Source: Colletes latitarsis
Lineage: Eukaryota; Arthropoda; Insecta; Hymenoptera; Colletidae
Assembly (NCBI RefSeq): GCF_051014445.1
Contig: NC_135137.1
Coordinates: 17,733,501-17,797,500 of the forward strand
Length of the DNA: 64,000 bases
Direction of reading: 5' to 3'
Shown here: positions 30,155-39,628 of the stretch, in pieces
How positions within the stretch are numbered: position 1 is the stretch's first letter
Layout of the letters: each line of letters starts with the position of its first letter
Made by a program: the position numbers and the translations under genes
The notes under the pieces: model-generated
Seen by the model: the letters and a program-made list of their open reading frames with translations, nothing else
What the model was told of the DNA's origin: nothing
Databases searched by the model: none

Positions 30155-30832
30155 ATGAGTGATACAAGCAATGAAGAAGGCACAATTCTGATCTCAGGAG
30201 ATCCTGAGATCGATCTTCGGTTCGACAGAATCATGCGAATCGGAGAGGAGGCCGGCACACCAGCTAGACAGCAGGAACCGGTGCTCAATCTCGACCAGGA
30301 GGTCGAAATTAGCCTCGGCCTGGACCGGGTACGGGTACCCACCAGGGTAATGGAGGAAGGCGGAAGGCACCAGGTAGAGTTACCCGGAGGTAAATACATC
30401 CTCCGGTGGGCCCCTGGAGGACGACTCCTCCATAGCTCTTGGAAGCCAGACAAGCCGGTGAGACCAGTCCAAGACCCAACTGCTGCGGGTTCAGCCGCTG
30501 CACCGGCCACATCGGCAGCTGCCATGCCGCCGAAGGAGACAGCCGCGGCAGTCGGCCCTGCCAGACCTGCTCCACGGCACAAGAAGAGAAGGCGTAAGGC
30601 AGCCATACCGGAAGCTCCTTACCCCTGCCAAGCGGGGACGAGCCGAGGGGAAATGCCCGGTACTTCCGGATCGCGGCCAACACAGCCACCCGGCCCACGC
30701 CGAGCGAGGAGGCGTCCGTGGCGCCAACCAGGAACGCTCGAAACGGTGGAGGCCACGACGCGAGCATTAGCTGATCAAATGCTCATGACCACAATGCGGT
30801 TCCTGAGTGGAGCCGCCCCGGGACAGTCGTAA
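30155..30832 (+). CDS. Extra ORF between integrase and 3' LTR, unknown function
   Basis: 225 residues (start MSDTSNEEGTIL), sense strand, in the position where some retrotransposons carry env. I do not recognise the family. The N-terminal half is acidic with possible beta structure (DPEIDLRFDRI, VELPGGKYILRW). The C-terminal half is rich in Ala, Pro and Arg with a strongly basic HKKRRRK stretch (about 141-147) that could be a nuclear-localisation or RNA-binding signal. There is no signal peptide and no membrane segment, so it is not a classical envelope protein. It ends about 140 bp before the 3' LTR. It is intact while gag and pol of the same element are broken. It may be an accessory gene of this lineage or captured sequence. 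Confidence 0.6.
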   Translation: MSDTSNEEGTILISGDPEIDLRFDRIMRIGEEAGTPARQQEPVLNLDQEVEISLGLDRVRVPTRVMEEGGRHQVELPGGKYILRWAPGGRLLHSSWKPDKPVRPVQDPTAAGSAAAPATSAAAMPPKETAAAVGPARPAPRHKKRRRKAAIPEAPYPCQAGTSRGEMPGTSGSRPTQPPGPRRARRRPWRQPGTLETVEATTRALADQMLMTTMRFLSGAAPGQS

Positions 30833-30958
30833 GTACTTTTAATTATTATAAAAATTTGAAATTTTTTGAATTAAAAGTGCGCGCCTCTCTTTCTCGGTTC
30901 GCATAAAATCATCGCCGTACGGGTCAGCCGCGTCCTCTTAGTGTTGCACAATTCGTGC

Positions 30959-30971
30959 AAGGGGGGCGGTA
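30959..30971 (+). promoter_or_regulatory. Polypurine tract of the BEL/Pao element
   Basis: AAGGGGGGCGGTA lies directly before the 3' LTR (TGTTTAAAT). The two minus-strand BEL elements in the window have GAGGCGGGCGGCA and GAGGCGGGCGGTA in the same place. The tract primes plus-strand DNA synthesis. Confidence 0.75.
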
Positions 30972-32873
30972 TGTTTAAATATCGCGTGAGTCCGAGACGG
31001 AGAAACTCGGCCGCGATGCCCGTATCTATATTGAATTCGCGGAATTCTAGATGGTTGTGCTGACGTGGAAATTTTCCATCGTTCAGTTTTGTATACCGCG
31101 GCTATTTACGTGTTTTTTCCAGTTAGCTTCACGGGAATTCTCGAGTTTTGAGAGAAATTCTAGGAATTGTGTTGCTAGCGATGAGAAAGAGAGAGAAACG
31201 AGATCTATCGAAGAAAGGTCGATAGACGAAACGCGGCAGCGCCGCGCCGTGGCCACGCAGCGAGGAGCTGCTCGGGGCCCAGCAGCGCGATGCGTCGCTA
31301 ACCAGTACTGCGCCTGCGCGACGGAGCCAGCCGGGGCCGTGGCTGCTTGCAGATCGTCACGCTTCAGTACTGAGCCGTCGGTGATCCAGAGCAGACCTAT
31401 TTACGATCTCGCTCCGGTTTTCAATCGAAGCTTAGAAGAGTGTGAGCTAAGCTCGCTCTTAAGTAGAGACAGCAAGTGGACAGCGATAATAATTTATTGG
31501 AAAGTCTCGTCATCGTGACTTGAGATTTTCCCAGAGATAGGACAATCTGCCTGTTGTTGTAGCGATCGCACGGCACGCCGGGTGTGAAGCGATCGTAGAC
31601 GCAGGAGTGTGATTGAACGTTGCCGGTCGTGGATGCGACTGCGACGTTGGAGACTCGGTGTCGATCGCCTTGAGTCTTCTTCCAATTATCCGGTTAGAGC
31701 TACTGGAAGGCTGATACTGATATACTAGTATCGCCTGGTGGTAGTTCACCGTTTGTAGAAGTCGTACGAAACCCACTGAAGCCACCCGTCCTGTGTACCA
31801 TAGAGAGTACACCGACCGGTGGGGTGGAAAGTTTCACCGACCAGTCTGGAGCTATACGGCGTAGGAGCAACCGGAAGGTAGATATTCAGGAAGGATATCA
31901 CCTCGTGGTGCTCTCCGTGCATCGGGCTTCGGAGAACCCGTTCCAATATACCGTCGTGAGGGGACAATAAGTAGAGCCTAAGCGTACGGTGGAGCAAAGG
32001 GTTCGAAGAGCCTTCCTCCCACCTCTACACCTACTACCAGCTGTGAGTCGACCACACTGGGCTGTAAAAGTAGGGTGGATAGGTTAGCAGGGGAATTTCG
32101 TCCTAATCTGGCGAGCCGCAGGCCAGTTCCTCGAACTAAAGGAGCCGCCGTCGAGGCCGCTACAGCTGGCTGTCGGGCATTCCTGGCTGAAAGGAATCGC
32201 TGGCTAGGCAGCTGCGTAGGCAGGCCGCAGGTCCCTCCTGAGGAGCAGCTGACGAGGGAGCCGAACCAGGACAAGACGTCCTCTTGCGTTGGTGATGTCC
32301 AGACGCAACACGCACGGTGAGCGTGCTCGCGGGATATAGCCTCTTGGAGCCTTACAAACTCCATTTGGTTTCCCGTCCGTGGCATTGCGAGAGCGAACCC
32401 GGTAGATAGGAGGAGATCTTCATCTACCCGGTTGTGCACGTCGGTGAGATCGTAAGAAACGAATCTCATCGACCAGAAAGAATATACAGTCCACTGGTTA
32501 GAGCGCTAAATTGCCAGGCAGCTCTCCCCTCCAAACACACTAGACTGTCACTGGAGCGCGAGATAAGCAGCTGACGCGCGCGTTAACGTGTAAGTTGTCC
32601 GCAAAATATTCATACTTTGCTGTACAACTGTGTTACAGAAGGCCTCCACCAAGGTAAACGAATTAGGAGAAAGCAAAGAGGAGACCGGCCGGGAAAGTGA
32701 GCCGTGTTTTCCGCAATTTTTTGTTTTCCTTTATATTTATTTTCACATTTTAGTTTTGTAAGAAATTATATTTTGTAAAATAAATTTAACTTTTTTTGTA
32801 AAAGTTGTAACTGTTTCTCTACCTGTCTGTTCCCTCATCCGGACCCACGTTAAAGTCCCTTAGTACTTTAACA
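30972..32873 (+). repeat. 3' LTR of the 17821-32873 BEL/Pao element
   Basis: 1,902 bp, about 99.4% identical to the 5' LTR by direct comparison. In the variable patch (about 32290-32314) it agrees with the older LTR at 5785-6940, whereas the 5' LTR differs. So the 3' LTR has the ancestral version there. Confidence 0.93.
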
Positions 32874-32878
32874 ATGAT

Positions 32879-33288
32879 TGATTTCAACGAATCAGCGTTT
32901 TTTTTTAAATTGCTAAACATAGAGGACAAATAGGACAGTATTTCTAAATTTTTTCAGATTTAAAAATTCAAAATTACATTGAAATTCATTCGGTTGTTTA
33001 AACTCAATCGCATAAATAGTATAAATATATGAACGCACGTCCATAAGCATAGGAAAAAAATGTCTTTTTTTAATAGTTAAAATATGATTAGGGAGTCTTG
33101 AAACGTGTATTTCCGTAAAAAAAAATTTTGACATTTTTTTTACATTATGGCATTTTGCTTATATGGGGATTCATAGGTCGGAAAGTAAAAAATGCCTGGG
33201 CAGTCGAGATTCGATATCGCACACCAGTGATGCTAGGTCGAATTTCAGTTGTGTTGAGAGCAAGAAGAGTAGACTCACATTCGCCGCC
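32879..33288. other. Unassigned AT-rich spacer
   Basis: About 410 bp between the BEL element and the next R1-clade copy. I see no gene, RNA or repeat motif. It is probably older flanking sequence. Confidence 0.5.
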
Positions 33289-33829
33289 TTTTTTTTTTTT
33301 TTTTTTTTTTTTTTTGTCGTGGGGAAAATCTTCGAAAGACTCCCTCCCACCTCCTTGGGGAGAGATGGGAGGGGTGTGTGGGATCCCCGCGCCCGTACAA
33401 CGACAGGCGCGGGACCTACCCACTAAAAACCCCACGGTGACCCTTCGGCACGCTTTGGGAGGATACCGGGAATCGCTCGAAGCATTCTTCCGGTATCCTC
33501 CCCGTGCCCGCGCTTTCGCGCCCATCCCCCGGGGGGACAATCGGTCCCCCCAGTAGACACACTGCCTCATAGCGGCGGGACGGGGCCACTCCATCCCGCC
33601 GCTATCCGTCCGGGGCCGCGTTTAGTGGCGGCTGTGAGCCCCAACTCGCAACCGCCCGCGACCCCGTTTCCACCCCTCGGCGGCCGGGCGTTCATGGCCG
33701 CACCAGACCGCCGAGGGTGCCTCCCCTTGCGTCGGACCGCTAGGGGGAGGCACTCCTACCCCCAACCGGTCCGACCCGGCGCCGCCTGGCGGGAGGAGAG
33801 TCCCCTCAGGATCCCCCTCCCAGCCTAGG

Positions 33830-36800
33830 TCATCCGCCACGCCAAGGCGGCCGCCCGCGACGCCTCGCGACCGGGCGACGACCTCGGGCCACCGCACGAG
33901 CGCGAGCTTCAGCGCGCCGCTGAAGCTCGCGCTCCCTCCCCGCGGCCTCCTTCTGCAACATTACGTTCTCGCAGAAAGAGGCCACGGCCCTCCACTTCTC
34001 CTCGCTGCCGAGCATGGCGCGCACCACGCCCGGCAGCGAGACATCCCGCCCGACGACGCCGACCAGGACACGGCGCTCCCCCTCCCACGCGGGGCATACC
34101 TCCAGGGTATGATCCGCCGTGTCCTGCTCAGCGTCGCAGTGGCAGCAACGCGCCGTCGGCTCCTTCCCTATCCGGCACAGGTATCTTCCGAAGCTGCCAT
34201 GCCCGGAAAATACCTGTGCCAGCCGGTAGGTGAGGCTGCCATGGCCTCTGTCCAGCCACTCCTTCAGGAGTGGCCGAACAGCCCCGACAGTCCGGTGCCC
34301 CGCGGTTGGCAGAGCCAGCCGCTCCTGCCACGCGAGCAACACGGACTGCCGGGCCTGGCGCTTCAAATCGCCCCAAGCAGGTTCCTGCCCGCCCGGGACC
34401 GCCCCACCCCCGCGCGACGGTCGACGCGGTGCCGGTACATCACCGCGTGCGACCGCGCGAGGAGATCCATGGGCGGCATCCCCGCTAGAACCGTCGCCGC
34501 CTCATGTGACATGGTCCGATACCCGCGGACGACCCTGAGCGCCATGCGCCTCTGCACCCGACGCAGCATAGTCATGCTGCGCCGGGAGGCAGCCAAGTCG
34601 TCCGCCCCGACGGGGGCCCCGTATAGGGCCACCGACTGGACCATTGCCACATAGAGGCGACGAACTCGGCCCGCCGGGCCCCCCAGGTTGGGCAGGATCC
34701 GGCCCAGAGCCGCAACTATCCTTTCCAACCGGGGGACCAGGCAGCGGAAATGCTTCTCGAAACGCCAGTGGCTATCGAGGATCAGCCCCAGATACCTGAT
34801 CTGGGGCTTCACCTCGATGTCAGCCCCACCCACCCGGATCAGAGGGGGTGGCGGATCCTGCCGAGGTGAATGAAACGCAATCACCTCGGTCTTATGGACC
34901 GCCACCGTCATCCCCATCCCCCTGATCCGGTCGACGACGCGTTGCGACCCCTCCTCCGCGCGACGCATGGCTCTCCCCCAGTGCGCCCCGACGGCCAGCA
35001 CCAGTGTGTCATCCGCATAACACACCGTGCTGACGCCGTCGGGGAGGCCGGCCCGCAACACCGAGTCGTACGCGATGTTCCACAGGAGTGGCCCGAGGAC
35101 CGACCCCTGCGGAACACCGCAGTACACCTCCCTCCGCATATCACCATCCCGGCCCGGATACTCGATCCACCTGCCGCGGAGATAATCCCCGACGACCGCC
35201 CTGAGACAAGGGGGGACTCGATGATATTCGAGTCCCTTCCTTATCTCTTCCCAGGGGAGGGTGTTAAAGGCATTGGCAATATCCAAGGATATTGCCAATG
35301 CCACCCCTCCCCGGGAGACGGCCGCCTCCGAGAGGGCCCTCACACGACCTATCGCGTCGATAGTCGATCGGCCCCCCCGGAAACCGAACTGGCAGTCGGC
35401 CAGACCGGGATCACCCCGCGACAGGTGCTCGACGAGGCGGGCAGCAATCACACGCTCGAAGAGCTTGCCCACCTCGTCGAGGAGACAAATGGGCCGGTAT
35501 GCGGAGGGAGACTCCGCGGGCCGACCCTCCTTCCGGAGGAGGACCATCCTCGCCACCTTCCAACTGGGGGGGAATCGCCCGTCCCTCAGGCAGCGGTCGA
35601 ACAACCGCCTGAGGTCGGCCCCAAGGACGCCCTGGGTCAAGACCCAAACCCGGCCGGGCACACCATCCGGACCCGGGGCCGTGTTACGAACCCCGAGCCG
35701 TCTGATGGCCGCTGCCAGCTCCTCCTGCGTGACCCCCAGCTCGACCGTCCACTCCACTGGGACAGCCGCCGCCGCCGGAGGACGCGGTCCCCTCTCCCCA
35801 ATTGGGAAGAGTGTATTGACCACGTCCTCCAGCAGCCGGGGGTCAAGACCCTCGGTGACGGGGGGCGCCCACGGGCGGAGCTTATTCAGCACCACCTTAT
35901 ATGGGCGCCCCCATGGATCGTCATCAAGGGTCTGGAGGAGCTCCTTCCATGCCCGGGTCTTGGCCCGTTTGATGGCGACCTGCAGAGCAACCCGCGCCAC
36001 GCGGTATGCTCCATACAGGTCATCAGCTGCCCTCGCTCGCGCCACGCCGTCGCCTGTACGTTGACGACGGCGCGCGCGGGTGTACTGGCGTCGGGCGCGG
36101 ACAGTCGCGACTCGCAACTCCGCGATCGCGTCCGACCACCAGTACACCGCCCGGCGAGGAGAAGCCCGCCCGACCCGAGGCATCCCCACGTCGCAAATGC
36201 CCGTGACCAATGCTCCGAGCCGGGCGACCTCCTCCTCTATGCTCGGCAACTCGGCCGCTCCCTGCGGCCAAGTTGCAGCGAGGGCAGCTGTCATCAGGGC
36301 GTCCTTGTCCAGGCGCCGAAGCGCCCAGCGGCGTGGTGGGGTGCCACGCAGGCGGCCGTGTCGCGATGCACTCGCGGCGGCAGAGACCTCCATCCGGATG
36401 TACCGGTGATCGGAGAGTGTCTCTGCCCCCGCGACCACGTGCCAACCCGACACCATGCGCACGGCGTTGGGGGTCGCGAATCCAACATCCACGATGGACC
36501 CCCCATATCGCCGCACGCATGTGTGCTCCGACCCCCGGTTCAATACCCGGAGGTCGAGCCCCGCCGCCCAATCGTCCAGGATCCCGCCGCGAACGGAGGT
36601 CCTGGGGGATCCCCAAGCCACCGACTTGGCATTAAAATCCCCCAGGACCAGCACCGGCCGGGCCGCGTAGCGCTGCACGCATGCCGCGACCTCGGCCAAG
36701 TACAGCTCGAACGCAGCGTGACCGCTACGGGGCGAAATGTAGCACCCCACCACAGCGACTCCCCCCCAGTCCACGGCGACGAATCCCCGACCGCGCTCCA

Positions 36801-37011
36801 ACAAGGAGAACGGTGGGGACCCGTCGCCCCCTCCCCATACCGTCGCCACCAAGCCGTCCGCGTCGCCCACCCAATGAGGGTGATCAGGGACGCGGTACGG
36901 CTCGGCGGCGACCGCCAGGCCAACCCCCCACTCCGCGAGGACTTGGGACATCAAGTCCTGTGCCGCGCGGCAGTGGTTGAGGTTGGCCTAGAGGAGGAGG
37001 CGGGGCGGCAT
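33830..37011 (-). pseudogene. R1-clade ORF2, nonsense and frameshift mutations
   Basis: Same protein as the intact ORF2 at 21345-24527. Codon 8 is TAG (36988-36990; Gln in the intact copy), and one C is missing from a run near 34404, shifting the frame before the last 178 residues. The endonuclease residues, YADD and C-terminal Cys/His motif are otherwise preserved. With a stop at codon 8, little or no ORF2 protein is expected unless a downstream start is used. The damage looks recent because the rest is nearly identical to the intact copy. Confidence 0.92.
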
Positions 37012-38888
37012 TAATTAATGGCCGCGCCAGCCTCCTCCCGGCCGTCCGTCCCCGTAGCACCGTCCACCTCCATGGAGGACGATGCCACCGCACTCGGCAC
37101 CGGAGCCGGTGCAGCCCGCCTCTTCCTCTCCTTCCGGGAGGGGGGGGAGCACTTCTTGCTCCCCACCCTGTGATCGGCTGGCCTCCCCATGTCCGCACAC
37201 AGCGGGCAGTGGGGGGCCGCCGAGCACTGGCTCGCACGGTGCTCTTTGGCACCGCAGCGGTAACACTGACCGCTGCGGTCCACCGGCGAGGTGCACCACT
37301 GCCTCACGTGCCCCAATTCGAGGCAGCGGTGACACTGGAGCGGGCGCGGCGCGAGGATTTCCACTCGCGCCGAAACCCACCCCACCAACACCCTCCCGGA
37401 TTCCGCCACCTTACGGGCGGCGGAGAGGGGGCACCGGGCCCACACCGACCCGAGGCCGGAGGGCGACCTGCGGATCTCTCCGATCCGCAGGTCCTCCACA
37501 GGACAGTCCCCCGCCCTCGCAAGGGCACGGGACACGTCCTGTGCGCTGACCGAGTCGTCCAGCCCACAAATGCGCATCTCCGTGCGCTTCGTGGGCCGGG
37601 CGACCCGGACACCTCGCTCGCCCAGCTGCTCCCGGAGCCTCTGGGCGAGACGATCCGCCTTCGCGCCGCCTTCTGCACCGGGGATCTCCAGCAAGAGACC
37701 CCCGGTCACGGCCCTCTTCGCCCTCACGGAGGCGATGCCCAGCTCTTCCAGGGAGATATTCTCCCTGGCGAGCCGCATCGCCTCCGCGAGGGTCAGGTCG
37801 CCCCCCTGCGCAACAGTCAGCGTCACCGCTGCCGTTTTTGGGGGACGACCTGGTCGTGCCTTCCCGACCTTCGCGGCCTTTACCTTGGCCGCCGGCGGCG
37901 GAGGCGGAGGCCGCGGTTGCGAGGCCTTCCTCGCCGCCCGCTTCGCCTTCCGCCCCACCACCTCACTCCACGGCACCCCCCCTTGGGAGGGTGCTGTGGA
38001 GGACGCGACCACCGCGACCACGGGTACACCACCCCCCTTGGGGGTCGCGACCCGGGGCCCTGGTGCCGCAACGCTGGGCGGAGCCTTCACTCCGCCCTTC
38101 TTTGCCTTCCCCGACTGTACCGGAACAGGTCGGGGAGGCACCGCCTTCCTGCTGACCGCTCTTCCGGCGAGGAGCTCCTCCCGGAAGGCGGCCAGCTTGC
38201 CATCAATCATGTCCCCAATCCTCCTCAGAAGATCGTCTTCTGAGGAGGACGGGGACTTCTTCACGGGCGGAGTGCGGGTGGAGGGGCCCGCGGTGCCCCG
38301 CACCACTGCCGCCGCACTCCGCTTATTTACCTCCGCCGAGGGACGCGGCGGTGGAGGAGGAGGGAGGATGGGAGGGAGGGCCGCGCTGTTCCACAGCGCC
38401 TCTGCCCTCCTCCTCCCCTGTCGCTCCTCCTCCAACAGGAGCTGCAGACGGGCGTTCCGCCCTCTGAGCTCCCGCGCCGCCTCCCTCATTTCCTCCGCCG
38501 CGGCCTTCAGGGCCTCCGCGCCACCGCTTTTCTGCCCCTTAAAGGCGCAGGCAGCGGCGACTTTCTCCACCCGCCTCAGGGACGAGGAGATCCTCTCCGA
38601 TATCTCCTCGGTCACCTCGTCCCTGAGGCAACTCAGCCTCACCGACGGGCTCATCGCCCCGCCCACCTCGACGACGGCCTGCCCCGTCCTCTTCCTCTTA
38701 GAGCCTATGTGGCTCGTGCTGGAGGAGAAGGACGAGACCGACGCCGTCTCGTCGTCCTCCTCCACCCTCCACGAAGCCGGACCTGGCGCTGAGTGGGGCG
38801 CGAGCGCCGCCACCCTAACCCCAACCCCGTCTCCGTCCTCCCCAACCGACAAAACCCGCCCCATCCCCATTTTATTTTCTGTGTCCAT
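37011..38888 (-). CDS. R1-clade ORF1, intact second copy
   Basis: 625 residues from ATG 38888, near-identical to the ORF1 at 24527-26404, with the same helical segment and three C-terminal Cys/His knuckles. Scattered substitutions include Pro for Ala in PWSEVVGRK and Ala for Val in LSAARKVAESG. The stop overlaps the ORF2 ATG as TAATG. It could still make a working RNA-binding protein even though the partner ORF2 is broken. Confidence 0.9.
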   Translation of the reverse strand: MDTENKMGMGRVLSVGEDGDGVGVRVAALAPHSAPGPASWRVEEDDETASVSSFSSSTSHIGSKRKRTGQAVVEVGGAMSPSVRLSCLRDEVTEEISERISSSLRRVEKVAAACAFKGQKSGGAEALKAAAEEMREAARELRGRNARLQLLLEEERQGRRRAEALWNSAALPPILPPPPPPRPSAEVNKRSAAAVVRGTAGPSTRTPPVKKSPSSSEDDLLRRIGDMIDGKLAAFREELLAGRAVSRKAVPPRPVPVQSGKAKKGGVKAPPSVAAPGPRVATPKGGGVPVVAVVASSTAPSQGGVPWSEVVGRKAKRAARKASQPRPPPPPPAAKVKAAKVGKARPGRPPKTAAVTLTVAQGGDLTLAEAMRLARENISLEELGIASVRAKRAVTGGLLLEIPGAEGGAKADRLAQRLREQLGERGVRVARPTKRTEMRICGLDDSVSAQDVSRALARAGDCPVEDLRIGEIRRSPSGLGSVWARCPLSAARKVAESGRVLVGWVSARVEILAPRPLQCHRCLELGHVRQWCTSPVDRSGQCYRCGAKEHRASQCSAAPHCPLCADMGRPADHRVGSKKCSPPSRKERKRRAAPAPVPSAVASSSMEVDGATGTDGREEAGAAIN

Positions 38889-39271
38889 AAGAATCCCACG
38901 AGATGGTCGGAAATAAAGGTCCACCCGGGCAGAGCCGCCTTACCCGGGTAAGCCTAATACTCCGGGGGTTCGGCAGGTTCCCCGGAGGTGGTCGCTTGGG
39001 ATTGGGCCTTCTCCCCCAACCATGCATCCCATCGCCGCGCACCATAGCTTAGGATTGGAGGGCGATATTATAGAGTCGCCATACTCGTGGCCCAGGCGGT
39101 TAAGCCAAGACCCCCGTTCCTCCTGCCGTCACGTACCATTCACAAAACCAATAGGGAATTGTGAATGGGTCGTTGTGACGACCAACAGGAGGCTTACGGT
39201 GTGTGTATGACTCGGGTACCCCGGGTTCGTTAAGCCCGTACTGCAGCTGAAAGGCTGGCAGCCCCTGAGGG
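38889..39271 (-). promoter_or_regulatory. R1-clade 5' UTR, second full copy
   Basis: Matches 26405-26780 with few changes and keeps the three-segment stem (about 39116-39190). The 5' terminus agrees with that of the other copy, supporting it as the true start of the RNA. Confidence 0.65.
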
Positions 39272-39628
39272 GGAGTGGAGATACTTGCGCCGCGCCCGCT
39301 CCAGTGTCACCGCTGCCTCGAATTGGGGCGTGTGAGACAGTGGTGCACCTCGCCGGTGGACCACAGCGGTCAATGTTACCGCTGCGGGCCGAAGGACCAC
39401 CGCGCGAGCCAGTGCTCGGCGGCCCTCCACTGCCCGCTATGTGCGGACAGGGGGATGCCATCCGACCACAGGGTGGGGAGCAAGAAGTGCTCCCCCCCCT
39501 CCCGGAAGGAGAGGAAGAGGCGGGCTGCACCGGCTCCGGTGCCGAGGGCGGTGGCATCGTCCTCCATGGAGGTGGACGGTGCTACGGGGACGGACGGCCG
39601 GGAGGAGGCTGGCGCGGCCATTAATTAA
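39272..39628 (+). pseudogene. R1-clade ORF1, C-terminal fragment
   Basis: About 117 codons, open to the stop that overlaps the ORF2 ATG (TAATG at 39626-39630). The three Cys/His knuckles are preserved (CHRCLELGRVRQWC, CYRCGPKDHRASQC, CPLC...H...C). There is no start codon and the N-terminal four fifths are missing. Confidence 0.88.

Larger units (their letters stand above)
17821..32873 (+). mobile_element. BEL/Pao retrotransposon with 1.9-kb LTRs, internally deleted
   Basis: Two 1,902-bp LTRs (17821-19722 and 30972-32873) bound the element, flanked by the 5-bp duplication ATGAT (17816-17820 and 32874-32878). LTR termini are TGTT...AACA. A primer site complementary to the 3' end of tRNA-Tyr lies at 19725-19742 and a purine tract at about 30959-30971. 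In order the interior holds the first part of gag, a junction to the RNase H end of pol, the integrase, and an extra ORF. The rest of gag, protease and most of reverse transcriptase are missing, so it cannot move by itself. I count about 11 differences between the LTRs (roughly 0.6%), so insertion was recent. A full-length R1-clade element later landed in pol (20821-27818). Confidence 0.93.
33289..39271 (-). mobile_element. R1-clade retrotransposon, near full-length, inactivated
   Basis: Complete from 5' end (CCTCAGGGGC, 39271) to poly(A) (T at 33289-33315), 6.0 kb. ORF1 is intact; ORF2 has a nonsense codon and a frameshift. It is very similar to the copy at 20821-27818. I find no target duplication: the left flank (ACTCACATTCGCCGCC) does not match the right side, which is the start of another R1-clade copy in the opposite orientation. 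The junction is therefore not a simple insertion. Confidence 0.92.
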
